A stretch of 64,000 bases of DNA. Source: Aequorivita antarctica. GTDB taxonomy: Bacteria > Bacteroidota > Bacteroidia > Flavobacteriales > Flavobacteriaceae. Location: positions 62,001 through 126,000 of the forward strand of contig NZ_VORT01000005.1 of the NCBI RefSeq assembly GCF_007997155.1, in the 5' to 3' direction. The position numbers were made by a program, and so were the translations under genes. The notes under the pieces are model-generated. The model made no database searches, had not been told where the DNA came from, and was given only the letters and a program-made list of their open reading frames with translations. Every line of letters begins with the position of its first letter. Position 1 is the first letter of the stretch. Below are positions 25,656 through 34,451 of this stretch, one piece after another.

Positions 25656-26912
25656 ATGAAAAAAACACTCTCTTTTGTTTCAATTTTCTTATTAGCTAAC
25701 TTCATTTACGCTCAATCAGGTTCGGAATCATTTATTACTTCTGGAGATTTTACAGTTCCTGCTGGCGTCACATCCATTACCATTGAGGTTGTTGGTGGAG
25801 GCGGTGGTGGTGGAATTAATGGTACTGGCGGCGGTGGCGGTGGCGGTTATTCAATAGGAACTTATTCGGTAACCCCTTTAGCCGTAATTCCAGTAACTAT
25901 TGGTGCCGCTGGAGGAAGTGGTACCGCAGGAGGAACAACTACCGTTGGAACATTTAATCAGGCAACTGGTGGTGGACCCGGAATTTCGGTTCCTAATCCA
26001 GAAGTAGGTGGTGGTGGAGCTGGAGGTATTGGTTCTGGAGGTACTTTAAATTATACTGGCGGAGTAGGTGGAGGTGGATATTATACTTATTTCGGTGGAG
26101 GTGGAGGTGGTGCCGCTGGTTCACTAGGAAATGGATCTATTGGTGGAGACACCATCCCTTGGACAGGAATTTGTCAAACACCTGGTGGAAGTGGTGGTGA
26201 TGGAGGTGGAATTCCTGGTGGAAGTGGAGGTAAAGGTGCTGGATTTACAGATGTCTCTTGTAACGTAACTGATCCTTCAGCCAATGGAATGCCCTACGGT
26301 GGTGGTGGTGGTGGTGGAAACGGAAATGGGGGTGGTCCAGGCATGGGCTATAGCGGTTACGCTTTGATTTCTTGGGGAAACGATCCTTGTTCAAATCCTT
26401 CAAACTTAACAGCATCTGATATTCAATTAACTTCTGCTGTGTTAGATTGGACTGAAAATGGAACAGCAACTACATGGAACGTTGAATGGGACTTTTCTAA
26501 TTTTACTTTAGGAACAGGAAACCCTCAAGTGGTCTTAGCAAAACCGTACTTATTAGAAGGTTTAATGCCTAATACTTCTTATGATTATTATGTGCAAGCT
26601 GATTGCGGTGGAACTGGAACTAGTACATGGTCTGGTCCTTTTACTTTTGTAACAGATGTATTGGGAACAGCAGACAATGTTATAGATGGGTTTACCTATC
26701 ATCCAAACCCAATGAATGAAGTGTTGCATCTCCGTGCAAATAGCACTATAGAAAGTGTGGTTATATACAATATATTAGGTCAAAAAGTGATTGATCAAAA
26801 CATAGGGAAAGCCACTACGGAGTTAAGTGTTTCTAATTTATCCACCGGAAATTACTTTATGAAAGTTATTTCCGAAGAACAAACCGGAATCTACAAATTG
26901 ATTAAAAAGTAA
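25656..26912 (+). CDS. Glycine-rich secreted protein with fibronectin III-like and T9SS sorting domains
   Basis: The 418-residue protein has a signal peptide (ending ANFIYAQ), a glycine-rich domain (about 25-240) that begins FTVPAGVTSITIEVVGGGG and contains many G runs, a fibronectin type III-like domain (about 245-335: PSNLTASDIQLTSAVLDW, SYDYYVQADC, WSGPFTFVT) and a type A sorting domain (about 345-418, YHPNPMNEVLHL, ending TGIYKLIKK). It is probably a surface adhesin-like or matrix protein. It interrupts the CarboxypepD_reg array: a relic of that family lies just downstream. Confidence 0.85.
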   Translation: MKKTLSFVSIFLLANFIYAQSGSESFITSGDFTVPAGVTSITIEVVGGGGGGGINGTGGGGGGGYSIGTYSVTPLAVIPVTIGAAGGSGTAGGTTTVGTFNQATGGGPGISVPNPEVGGGGAGGIGSGGTLNYTGGVGGGGYYTYFGGGGGGAAGSLGNGSIGGDTIPWTGICQTPGGSGGDGGGIPGGSGGKGAGFTDVSCNVTDPSANGMPYGGGGGGGNGNGGGPGMGYSGYALISWGNDPCSNPSNLTASDIQLTSAVLDWTENGTATTWNVEWDFSNFTLGTGNPQVVLAKPYLLEGLMPNTSYDYYVQADCGGTGTSTWSGPFTFVTDVLGTADNVIDGFTYHPNPMNEVLHLRANSTIESVVIYNILGQKVIDQNIGKATTELSVSNLSTGNYFMKVISEEQTGIYKLIKK

Positions 26913-26977
26913 AGTAATTTTTGAAAATGGTAATTAACGATAACTTCATATTGTAGTACTGATAAGTAGAAAAGTTA

Positions 26978-27046
26978 TTAAAATCCGATAATGAAATGTA
27001 GTTAATGGAATTTCTTCAAATTAAATGTTAAGAATATAAAGTGCGT
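26978..27046 (+). pseudogene. Relic of the 3' end of a CarboxypepD_reg-like gene
   Basis: Aligned without gaps, 51 of 69 bases equal positions 24624-24692 of copy 1 (coding its C-terminus, ending EYKVR). The relic has in-frame TAG (26999-27001) and TAA (27029-27031) codons. EMx-LMEFL and EYKVR remain readable. The homology fades upstream of about 26965. This shows a third family member once stood here. Confidence 0.7.
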
Positions 27047-27130
27047 CTTATCGAAAAAAATAGCAATGTAAAGAATGTAACATGTAGCAAAATTCACCGT
27101 CTAATGTTCCATTAGCCTCTTTCTCTTAAT

Positions 27131-27634
27131 ATGAAGTTTTTCCGTGTTTTTCTTTTATTGCTAGTGTTTCCGATGGTTTCGGGCATTCCAGTTCATAAAT
27201 TTTATGTTAGCATCACCAAGATAGAATACGTTAAAGAGAAAAGTTCCCTTCAAATAATCACCAAAATTTTTACCGATGATATTGAAGATGCGCTACAGCA
27301 GCGGTATAACTCCTCAATATCACTCGACACAAAAAAGGAAACCGAAGCAGCTGATGAAGATTTGAAAAATTATATCCTTCAAAAAATAACTATCAAAGTA
27401 AACGGAAAACAGGTAGCTCTGGATTATATAGGCAAAGAATACGAGACCGATATGGTTGTGGCATATATTGAAGTGAAAAACGTAAAGGAGCTGAAAACCA
27501 TCGAAATTGAAAACAAAGTGTTGATGGAAATGTTCCCCGAACAACAAAATATTATTCACCTAAAAACTCCAAAAAACCGGCTAAGTTTAATTCTTGACAA
27601 AGATGAACCCAAGGGCAAATTGAATTTTAATTGA
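27131..27634 (+). CDS. DUF6702-like exported protein
   Basis: The 167-residue protein has a signal peptide (MKFFRVFLLLLVFPMVSG) and a compact beta-rich domain starting HKFYVSITKIEYV, with KSSLQIITKIFTDDIEDAL and NIIHLKTPKNRLSLIL; this pattern is that of the DUF6702 family, commonly found next to M1 metallopeptidases in Flavobacteriaceae. The function is unknown. It precedes the M1 gene by 40 bases and is likely co-transcribed. Confidence 0.8.
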   Translation: MKFFRVFLLLLVFPMVSGIPVHKFYVSITKIEYVKEKSSLQIITKIFTDDIEDALQQRYNSSISLDTKKETEAADEDLKNYILQKITIKVNGKQVALDYIGKEYETDMVVAYIEVKNVKELKTIEIENKVLMEMFPEQQNIIHLKTPKNRLSLILDKDEPKGKLNFN

Positions 27635-27674
27635 TACCTTGTCAATCTTAATTTTTTAAAATTTCTGAATTATT

Positions 27675-29981
27675 ATGCGATTATCTAACTCCCTATTTCT
27701 TGCCGGATTATTTTTAGTATCGGCGGCGGTTTCAGCGCAGGATGAAACCGAAACTACAAAACGGGAACCTGGTCATTACAACACCAACCGTTTTAAACAG
27801 CTATACGAAGAATTTTCAACACCCAATATGTTTCGTACCGCTAGTGGAGCACCAGGGCCAAATTATTATCAGCAACAGGCAGACTATGTAATGGACGTAG
27901 AGCTTGATGATAAAAACAAAAAACTTAGTGGTAACGAAACCATAACTTATACAAATAATTCTCCCGATCAACTAGAATATCTTTGGGTACAACTTGACCA
28001 AAACAAAAGAGCAAAAGATTCAAAATCACCGTTGATTGAATCGTCTAATACCGTTCCTGTCGATAAGGCGAGCAGTTTTGTTCAGAATTATATGGATGGA
28101 GGTTTTGATGGTGGTTTCAATATTTTGGAAATAAAAGATGCCAAAGGTATTCCACTTAAATATACCATCAACCAAACCATGATGCGGGTGGATATGCCAA
28201 AGATTTTAATGCCCGGCGAAAAATTTATCTTCTCCATAAAATGGTGGTACAACATCAATGACCACGTTGTGGATCGTGCTCGCAGCGGTTATGAAACCTT
28301 TGACGATGGCAACCGTGGTTATGTGATTGCGCAATTCTACCCACGAATGGCGGTTTATAATGATGTGGAAGGATGGCAGAACAGTCAGTTTTGGGGAAGG
28401 GACGAGTTTGCGCTTCCCTTTGGGAATTTTGAAGTAAACATCACCGTTCCCGCAGATCATATTATGGATGCTACTGGTGAGCTTCAAAATAGTAAAGATA
28501 TTTTTTCTAAAGAAATGATTCGCCGTTATGAAGCGGCTCAAAAGTCTTTTGACAAGCCAGTTGTAATTGTAACCCAAGCAGAAGCTGAAGCTGCTTCAAA
28601 AAGCTTTTCAACTGCAAAGAGAACCTGGAAGTTTAAAGCAGAAAATGTGCGTGATTATGCTTTTGCAACTTCACGCAAATATATTTGGGATATGATGGCC
28701 GTGAAAATGGGCAGTGGTTCTGTAATGGCAGTTTCTTTATATCCTCCAGAAGCAAATCCGCTCTGGGAAAATTGGTCCACACGCACAGTGGCCAGTACTT
28801 TAAAAACTTATTCCCGAATGACTTTTGATTATCCCTATTCCAAAGCAATTTCGGTAAGCGCAAAAAACCAGGGGATGGAATATCCCATGATTTGCTGGAA
28901 CCACGGACGTCCAGATAAAGATGGAAGTATCAGCGACCGCACAAAATTTGGAATGATCAGTGTGATAATCCACGAAGTGGGACATAACTATTTCCCGATG
29001 ATCGTAAACAGCGACGAACGCCAATGGACTTGGATGGATGAAGGTTTAAACACTTTTACACAATTTGTGGCCGAACAGGATTTTGCAGAAGAATATCCAG
29101 ATGCCATTGCGCCAAGCAAAAAATATCCATCACGCCGAGGTCCAGCAAATAAAATTGTAGACTATATGGCGGGAGATCAAAGCCAGTTGGCGCCCATTAT
29201 GAGCAAAGGATTGAATGTATATAACTTTGGTGCCAATGCCTATGCGAAACCCGCAACGGCTTTAAATATTCTTCGTGAAACCATTATGGGCCGTGAACTT
29301 TTTGACTTCGCTTTTAAAACCTATGCAAACCGTTGGATGTTTAAACACCCAACTCCAGAGGACTTTTTCAGAACAATGGAAGATGCTTCAGCCATAGATT
29401 TGGACTGGTATTGGAGAGAATGGTTTTACACCACAGACTATGTGGATATCGGGGTGAAAGACGTTAAAAAATTCTATGTTACCTCCAAAATGAACAAGGA
29501 AATGGAAGAAATGATAACCGCACGCGGGATTTCAGAAAACGATTTGTTACCGTTGGTTTATATGGTTGAAGAAGGCAGTGAAGGTTTTGACGAAAGCATG
29601 CGCAACTCAAAACTGGAAGATGTAACCACCTTGAACGAATATATTATGGACAATATTCCTGCAGAGGAAAGATCGAAGTTAAAGCGCCCTAATTACTTCT
29701 GCCAAGTGACTTTTGAAAAACCAGGAGGAATCCCAATGCCTATTATTGTGCAATATACTTATAGTGACGGAAGCAGCGAAAAGGTAACGTATCCAGCCGA
29801 AATATGGCGAAAAAATGACGAATCAGTAGGAAAAGTTATTGCTTCGGAAAAGGAAATCACTAAAATAGAAGTAGACCCCGATGAAGAAACGGCAGATATC
29901 GATACTTCAAACAACACATGGCCAAAACGCAAAAAATTGAGTGCTTTTGACCAATTCAAAAATAAAACGAGCCCAGATTAA
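27675..29981 (+). CDS. M1 family metallopeptidase, exported
   Basis: The 768-residue protein is a gluzincin aminopeptidase-like enzyme with a signal peptide (ending AAVSAQ), an N-terminal beta domain, and the zinc site H433-E434-VG-H437 with Glu456 (HEVGHNYFP ... WMDEG), the exact H-E-x-x-H-x18-E spacing of family M1. The usual GxMEN substrate motif appears as NQGMEYP. The C-terminal part (about 690-768) is a beta domain and a charged tail. It probably degrades peptides in the periplasm or at the surface. A strong terminator follows. Confidence 0.92.
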   Translation: MRLSNSLFLAGLFLVSAAVSAQDETETTKREPGHYNTNRFKQLYEEFSTPNMFRTASGAPGPNYYQQQADYVMDVELDDKNKKLSGNETITYTNNSPDQLEYLWVQLDQNKRAKDSKSPLIESSNTVPVDKASSFVQNYMDGGFDGGFNILEIKDAKGIPLKYTINQTMMRVDMPKILMPGEKFIFSIKWWYNINDHVVDRARSGYETFDDGNRGYVIAQFYPRMAVYNDVEGWQNSQFWGRDEFALPFGNFEVNITVPADHIMDATGELQNSKDIFSKEMIRRYEAAQKSFDKPVVIVTQAEAEAASKSFSTAKRTWKFKAENVRDYAFATSRKYIWDMMAVKMGSGSVMAVSLYPPEANPLWENWSTRTVASTLKTYSRMTFDYPYSKAISVSAKNQGMEYPMICWNHGRPDKDGSISDRTKFGMISVIIHEVGHNYFPMIVNSDERQWTWMDEGLNTFTQFVAEQDFAEEYPDAIAPSKKYPSRRGPANKIVDYMAGDQSQLAPIMSKGLNVYNFGANAYAKPATALNILRETIMGRELFDFAFKTYANRWMFKHPTPEDFFRTMEDASAIDLDWYWREWFYTTDYVDIGVKDVKKFYVTSKMNKEMEEMITARGISENDLLPLVYMVEEGSEGFDESMRNSKLEDVTTLNEYIMDNIPAEERSKLKRPNYFCQVTFEKPGGIPMPIIVQYTYSDGSSEKVTYPAEIWRKNDESVGKVIASEKEITKIEVDPDEETADIDTSNNTWPKRKKLSAFDQFKNKTSPD

Positions 29982-30002
29982 TTTGGAACTATTTCAGATA
30001 TG

Positions 30003-30037
30003 CCCTTCTTTATAATTTACTAAAGAAGGGTTTTTTT
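30003..30037 (+). terminator. Rho-independent terminator of the M1 peptidase gene
   Basis: A perfect 10-base stem (CCCTTCTTTA / TAAAGAAGGG) with an 8-base loop is followed by seven T residues, 21 bases after the stop codon. Confidence 0.92.
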
Positions 30038-30070
30038 GTAAAGATTTGATTTCAGAAAAACTAACAACTC

Positions 30071-30097
30071 ATTACTCATTACTCATTACTCATTACT
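30071..30097. repeat. Heptanucleotide tandem repeat upstream of tatA
   Basis: ATTACTC is repeated almost four times (three full copies plus ATTACT). It directly precedes the -7 box of the tatA gene at 30097-30104, occupying the place of the promoter spacer and -33 region. Confidence 0.9.
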
Positions 30098-30104
30098 ATA
30101 TTTG
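30097..30104 (+). promoter_or_regulatory. -7 promoter element of tatA
   Basis: TATATTTG matches TAnnTTTG exactly and ends 4 bases before the ATG at 30109, predicting a near-leaderless transcript. The -33 position falls in the tandem repeat and shows no TTTG. Confidence 0.5.
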
Positions 30105-30108
30105 CATC

Positions 30109-30396
30109 ATGATTTCACAGGCAATTTTTCTTTTTATCAGCGGTGCCGAAATAGGTTTTATCCTGTTCATCGTTCTTTTGGTCTTTGGTGCAGACAAAGT
30201 ACCAGAGATAGCCCGCGGTTTGGGGAAAGCTATGCGACAAGTTAAAGATGCCACCAACGATATTAAATCTGAAATTTCTAAAGGTGCTGAAAAACAAGGC
30301 ATAGATATAGACATCACTAAAGACGTCCGTAAAGAAATAGACAAAGTGAAGGACGATGTAGATGAGGTTACCGGCCCCATTAAACGAAAATTCTAA
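30109..30396 (+). CDS. tatA: Twin-arginine translocase TatA/TatB-type subunit
   Basis: The 95-residue protein has one N-terminal membrane helix (AIFLFISGAEIGFILFIVLLVF) followed by an amphipathic helix with FGADKVPEIARGLGKAMRQVKDA and a charged tail, the layout of TatA/E. It forms the pore-side component for export of folded proteins. The frame is open from 30046 but the helix and the promoter box place the start at 30109. The stop abuts the start of the PAP2 gene (TAA-ATG), so the two are co-transcribed. Confidence 0.88.
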   Translation: MISQAIFLFISGAEIGFILFIVLLVFGADKVPEIARGLGKAMRQVKDATNDIKSEISKGAEKQGIDIDITKDVRKEIDKVKDDVDEVTGPIKRKF

Positions 30397-30966
30397 ATGC
30401 TAGAAACCCTAAGGCAATGGGACAGGGAACTTTTTGTCTACCTTAATAGTTTAGGGATAGAGCGTTTTGATTTCTTTTGGATCTATGTAACAAAAATTGA
30501 AAGCTGGACACCGCTTTTTATTCTCTTCATTCTCCTTATTTTTTACTACTACAAAGGAAAAAAAGCCGTTGTTGTTTTCCTTTTTGCCTTGTTGACATTT
30601 GCGATTACTTTTTTCTTCACAACAGTTGTGAAAGATTATGTAGCCCGTTTGAGGCCCAACAATGTAGAAGCTTTTACCGAACTGATTCGGATTCTTCAAA
30701 AACCGACAAGTTATAGTTTCTTTTCAGGACATGCTTCTTCCAGCTTTTCGATAACCACTTTTATAGTTTTGGTATTGCGCAAATTCACAAAATGGATTTA
30801 TCTCGCCTATCTTTGGCCGCTAATTTTTGTGATGAGCCGTATTTATGTGGGTGTACATTACCCAAGCGATATTCTTGTAGGCGCTTTGGTGGGAACAATT
30901 TTCGCTTTTGTTTTTTATTATGGCTGTAAAAAAATATTAAATAACTCAAGTCTTTCTGGATATTGA
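30397..30966 (+). CDS. PAP2-family membrane phosphatase
   Basis: The 189-residue integral membrane protein has the three phosphatase motifs: KDYVARLRP (KxxxxxxRP), FFSGHASSS (the SGH motif) and SRIYVGVHYPSD (SRxxxxxHxxxD). It should remove phosphate from a lipid such as undecaprenyl pyrophosphate or phosphatidylglycerol phosphate; which one is unknown. Around five membrane helices are visible. It follows tatA with no gap. Confidence 0.9.
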   Translation: MLETLRQWDRELFVYLNSLGIERFDFFWIYVTKIESWTPLFILFILLIFYYYKGKKAVVVFLFALLTFAITFFFTTVVKDYVARLRPNNVEAFTELIRILQKPTSYSFFSGHASSSFSITTFIVLVLRKFTKWIYLAYLWPLIFVMSRIYVGVHYPSDILVGALVGTIFAFVFYYGCKKILNNSSLSGY

Positions 30967-30990
30967 ATTTACCAATAAAAAAACGTTTAT

Positions 30991-31632
30991 TTACATAACA
31001 CGGCTTATGGTTAATCCATCTCGAATGGGCAAAATTACCGTTTCAAGTTTCGGATGCTCATTTAATAGTTTATTATACTGAAGTAGTGACTTAGTGTCTT
31101 CATCATCATCTTTCACTTTTTCAATTACTTTTCCACTCCAAAGTACATTGTCACTTAAAATAATCGAACCTTTTTTTAGCTTAGGCAACAAGATTTCAAG
31201 ATAATTGGGATAGTTGTTTTTATCGGCATCAATAAAAACTAAATCAAAGGTTTTTTCGAGCTTCGGAATTATTTCCAAAGCATTCCCCAAATGCTGGAAA
31301 ATTTGCTTTCCGAAAGAAGATGCATCAAAATATTTTCGTTGAAAATCAAATAATTCTTCGTTGATGTCTATCGTGTGAAGTTCGCCAGTTTGCTGCATTC
31401 CTTCAGCTAAACACAAAGCGGAATAGCCCGTGTAAGTTCCAATTTCGAGAATATTTTTCGGTTGTACTAATTTTGAAAGCATACTCAAAACACGCCCCTG
31501 TAAATGCCCACTCAACATTCTTGGTGCAATCATTTTTTGCCAGGTTTCACGATTTAGCTTTTGAAGTAATTCTGGTTCTGGTTGCGAATGTTTTTCAACG
31601 TATTCGTTTAATTTTTCAGGAAGAAAATCCAT
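30991..31632 (-). CDS. Class I O-methyltransferase (caffeoyl-CoA/catechol type)
   Basis: The 213-residue cytosolic protein has the methyltransferase_3 layout: ILEIGTYTGYSALCLAEG for SAM binding, FDLVFIDADKNNYPNYLE for the metal-binding aspartates and GSIILSDNVLWSGKV. Such enzymes methylate catechols; the physiological substrate here is unknown. It starts 10 bases downstream of the peptide transporter gene and probably shares its transcript. Confidence 0.9.
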   Translation of the reverse strand: MDFLPEKLNEYVEKHSQPEPELLQKLNRETWQKMIAPRMLSGHLQGRVLSMLSKLVQPKNILEIGTYTGYSALCLAEGMQQTGELHTIDINEELFDFQRKYFDASSFGKQIFQHLGNALEIIPKLEKTFDLVFIDADKNNYPNYLEILLPKLKKGSIILSDNVLWSGKVIEKVKDDDEDTKSLLQYNKLLNEHPKLETVILPIRDGLTISRVM

Positions 31633-31642
31633 TTTGAAATTT

Positions 31643-33199
31643 TTAGTGAATGCCGCCCATCATCTTTTTTATAATTGGCGAAATGAGTATTGCAAATATA
31701 CCCACAATCATACTAATTACTCCAAAACTTGCATATACAGAAACGTAGGAAAACAATTGCTGAAAAGCATCGCTTTGCACAGAAGCAATCTGTGGCGTCA
31801 ATCCCGTAATGTATTCCGTGATAGTTCCGAAGATTCCTTCTGAAAAAACATTTGAACCACTATCAGAAACGGTAGTCAGTTTCGCGATTTTTCCGGCAAA
31901 AAAGTGTCCATAAAAGTTAGCCGAAAACCAGACACCCATTATGAAAGCTACATATTTTATGGGTGAAAGCTCTGTCATTTTTGAAAGGCCGATTGGTGAA
32001 AGAAATAATTCTCCAATGGTTAAAACCAAATAACCAATTACCAAATAGCTCATCGAAGTTTTCGCAAAATCGTCTACACTGTGCGCAGAAAGTGCGAAAA
32101 CAATAAAGCCGAGACCTAGAAATAAAAGTCCGAGACCAAATTTTACAGCAGAATTTGGATTTACTTTTCTTCGGCTTAAAAATGTCCAAAGCATTGAAAA
32201 CGGAATGGCGAAAAGAATGATAAACCCTGCGTTTATACTATTTGTCCCAGCGGCATCCATTCCAATTAAATTCACATTTCTATCTGCAAAAAGCGTTAGC
32301 GAACTACCCGCTTGTTCAAAAATAGCGGCGAACAAAGTGTATAAAACCGTAAAGTAAACTGCCACCAATAATCGCTTCTTTTCTTTTGAACTCACAGTTG
32401 TAATAATATAACCTATATAGAAAACCAAAAATGCAGAAACAATCCACACTAAATACCCTTCAAATTCATTAAAGCGAACAAGGGTCGCGAAAATTGCGAC
32501 TGATGAAATTGCCGCCAAAACAATCAGTTTTCCTCGATTTAATCCAAACGATTTGCGGTCGTAAATTTCCTGATTTGGCACATGACCTTTATTTCCAAAG
32601 ACATTGTTTTTCAATCCACTTCTGAAAACCAAAAGTCCAGTAACCATTCCAATTCCTGCCAAAACAAAACCGTAATGCCAGCCGTAGGTTATGGCAAACC
32701 AGGCACATAAAAGTGGTGCAATAGCGGCACCTAAATTAATTCCAAGATAAAAAATAGTAAATCCTGAATCACGGCGCGCATCTCCTTGAGCGTAAAGTTC
32801 ACCTACGAAAGATGAAATATTTGGTTTGAAAAATCCATTACCAACAATTATCAATCCGAGCGAACCATAAAAGAAAACGGGCATTTCAATGGAAAGGAAA
32901 AAGTGGCCAAACACCATTAAAATTCCACCCAGAATAATCGCTTTTCGATAGCCCAGTATCTTGTCGGCTAAAATTCCTCCAATCATTGGCGTAACATAAA
33001 CCAAAGACATGTAGGCTGCATAAACGCCAAAGGCCATATCGTCGTCATATAATAGATGCTTGGTCATATAAAGCACCAAAAGAGCGCGCATTCCATAGAA
33101 AGAAAAACGTTCCCACATCTCTGCAAAAAATAGATATAGAAGTCCTTTGGGGTGGCCAAAAAGTTGAGGTTGTTCAGCTTCGGAGATTACATTGCTCAT
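31643..33199 (-). CDS. Proton-dependent oligopeptide transporter (POT/PTR family)
   Basis: The 518-residue inner membrane protein has the MFS/POT pattern with 12-14 helices. It shows the first-helix ERFSFYGMRALLVLYM (ExxERFxYY-like motif), GGILADKILGYRKAI in the loop after helix 2 and the PTR2 signature region FTIFYLGINLGAAIAP. It should import di- and tripeptides with protons. With pepE, the M1 peptidase and other peptidases nearby it suits a peptide-using lifestyle, though they are not one operon. Confidence 0.93.
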   Translation of the reverse strand: MSNVISEAEQPQLFGHPKGLLYLFFAEMWERFSFYGMRALLVLYMTKHLLYDDDMAFGVYAAYMSLVYVTPMIGGILADKILGYRKAIILGGILMVFGHFFLSIEMPVFFYGSLGLIIVGNGFFKPNISSFVGELYAQGDARRDSGFTIFYLGINLGAAIAPLLCAWFAITYGWHYGFVLAGIGMVTGLLVFRSGLKNNVFGNKGHVPNQEIYDRKSFGLNRGKLIVLAAISSVAIFATLVRFNEFEGYLVWIVSAFLVFYIGYIITTVSSKEKKRLLVAVYFTVLYTLFAAIFEQAGSSLTLFADRNVNLIGMDAAGTNSINAGFIILFAIPFSMLWTFLSRRKVNPNSAVKFGLGLLFLGLGFIVFALSAHSVDDFAKTSMSYLVIGYLVLTIGELFLSPIGLSKMTELSPIKYVAFIMGVWFSANFYGHFFAGKIAKLTTVSDSGSNVFSEGIFGTITEYITGLTPQIASVQSDAFQQLFSYVSVYASFGVISMIVGIFAILISPIIKKMMGGIH

Positions 33200-33314
33200 A
33201 GTGGATTTTTAATTTGGAGCAATGTAAAACAGTTTGCAAACCAACAGTTTTGCTGTTTTAAATTATACTAAAAAATAGTGGATTGTGCGTATCTGTAATT
33301 TGTGTAACAATTAA

Positions 33315-34451
33315 TTACAAAAAAGCCTTGTAGTCTTTATTTTCGATACTTTCAGAGAATTCTTCTAGTAGTGTTTTATCGATTGTAATGTTATTGGGAA
33401 CAATGCGTAAACGGTATTTACTTTCGCCAATAAAGGTGAAAAGATCGCGGCGATCCAGTTTTTGTGTATCGTCTAGTTGAAGAATATCGTTGATGTTTTC
33501 GATTATTCGGGTAAGGTAGGTTTGGTTTTTTATTTCGCCTCCGAGATTTACAGGAATGGTTTGCAGATCGCCTTCAGTATATTTTCTTCTTATGGCAAAT
33601 TTCAGTAAGTTTTTATATTGCGTGGTTTTAGAGCCAAAATCAATAGTTTGATCATAAATGTTTTTGGTGGGAATGTTCAATTTCACCAAGCCCCAATCCA
33701 AAAAGTGAATGGTAATTTCGTTTGGTTTCGGTGTGCTTGCAAGCCGAATTACCCAAGTAGTGGCCAAAACCAAAAAGATTGAAATCAACGAAGTCTTTGC
33801 AATGATCTTAATGAAATTGTTACTGAAATCGTTTCCAAAAGTCAAGAAAACTTCGGAAATCTGCGAGACAAAAATCAGCAGAATCACCAAAACCGAAATA
33901 TAGCCGATAATCTTTAAACCTCTATATACAAATGTTCTGTAGAAGGAAATGCCTAATAAATAACAGAGAAAAGCAGAGAGCAATAAATCTGGAATTCCGC
34001 TTATGCGTAAACCGTTTATTACATTATTTTCTTTTAAAATGAAAGGAAGCGCAAAAGTTACAATTGAAGTGAAAACAATAACAATAACTATTTTCTTGAT
34101 GTTCTTTTTGTTGTGATAAATAAATCCGGGAGCATAATAAAAGTAGAAAAGCGCCAACAGCAAAAACATATTGTTAACAATGGAGAATAAATTTATCCCT
34201 AATTGGTATCCTTGTGTTTCGGTAAAATTGAAAACGGTTCCGCCATAAATCCAACAACCAGAAATTACCCAAATAAACATTGCGAAACTTAGGTAAAGCA
34301 TTCCTTTGTCCACTCTTTTTTGTGAATCGTCTTCTTCTAAAAGTTGGCTAAAACGTGCCCGAATATTGAACCAAAGCGCAAGTAGCAAAACCCCGCCGAG
34401 AAAAGCGATACAAATATGAGAAAGGATATAAAATTTGGCTACTTCGGTCAT
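33315..34451 (-). CDS. Seven-helix membrane protein of unknown function, coupled to the ACMSD gene
   Basis: The 378-residue protein has about seven predicted membrane helices in its first 245 residues (for example CIAFLGGVLLLALWF, FAMFIWVISGCWIYGG, LVILLIFVSQI, SLISIFLVLATTWVI) and a soluble C-terminal part of about 130 residues (YDQTIDFGSKTTQYKNLLKFA, RIIENINDILQLDD). I recognise no family; 7TM sensor-like proteins are one possibility. Its ATG overlaps the TGA of the upstream decarboxylase gene (ATGA), so it is the last member of the kynurenine operon as laid out here. Confidence 0.75.
   Translation of the reverse strand: MTEVAKFYILSHICIAFLGGVLLLALWFNIRARFSQLLEEDDSQKRVDKGMLYLSFAMFIWVISGCWIYGGTVFNFTETQGYQLGINLFSIVNNMFLLLALFYFYYAPGFIYHNKKNIKKIVIVIVFTSIVTFALPFILKENNVINGLRISGIPDLLLSAFLCYLLGISFYRTFVYRGLKIIGYISVLVILLIFVSQISEVFLTFGNDFSNNFIKIIAKTSLISIFLVLATTWVIRLASTPKPNEITIHFLDWGLVKLNIPTKNIYDQTIDFGSKTTQYKNLLKFAIRRKYTEGDLQTIPVNLGGEIKNQTYLTRIIENINDILQLDDTQKLDRRDLFTFIGESKYRLRIVPNNITIDKTLLEEFSESIENKDYKAFL

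Noticed and set aside
25780-26340. Repetitive GGTGGTGG-rich stretch that looks like a DNA satellite or CRISPR-like repeat
   Set aside because: It encodes the glycine-rich domain of an intact protein; repeat lengths are irregular and no constant repeat/spacer pattern exists.
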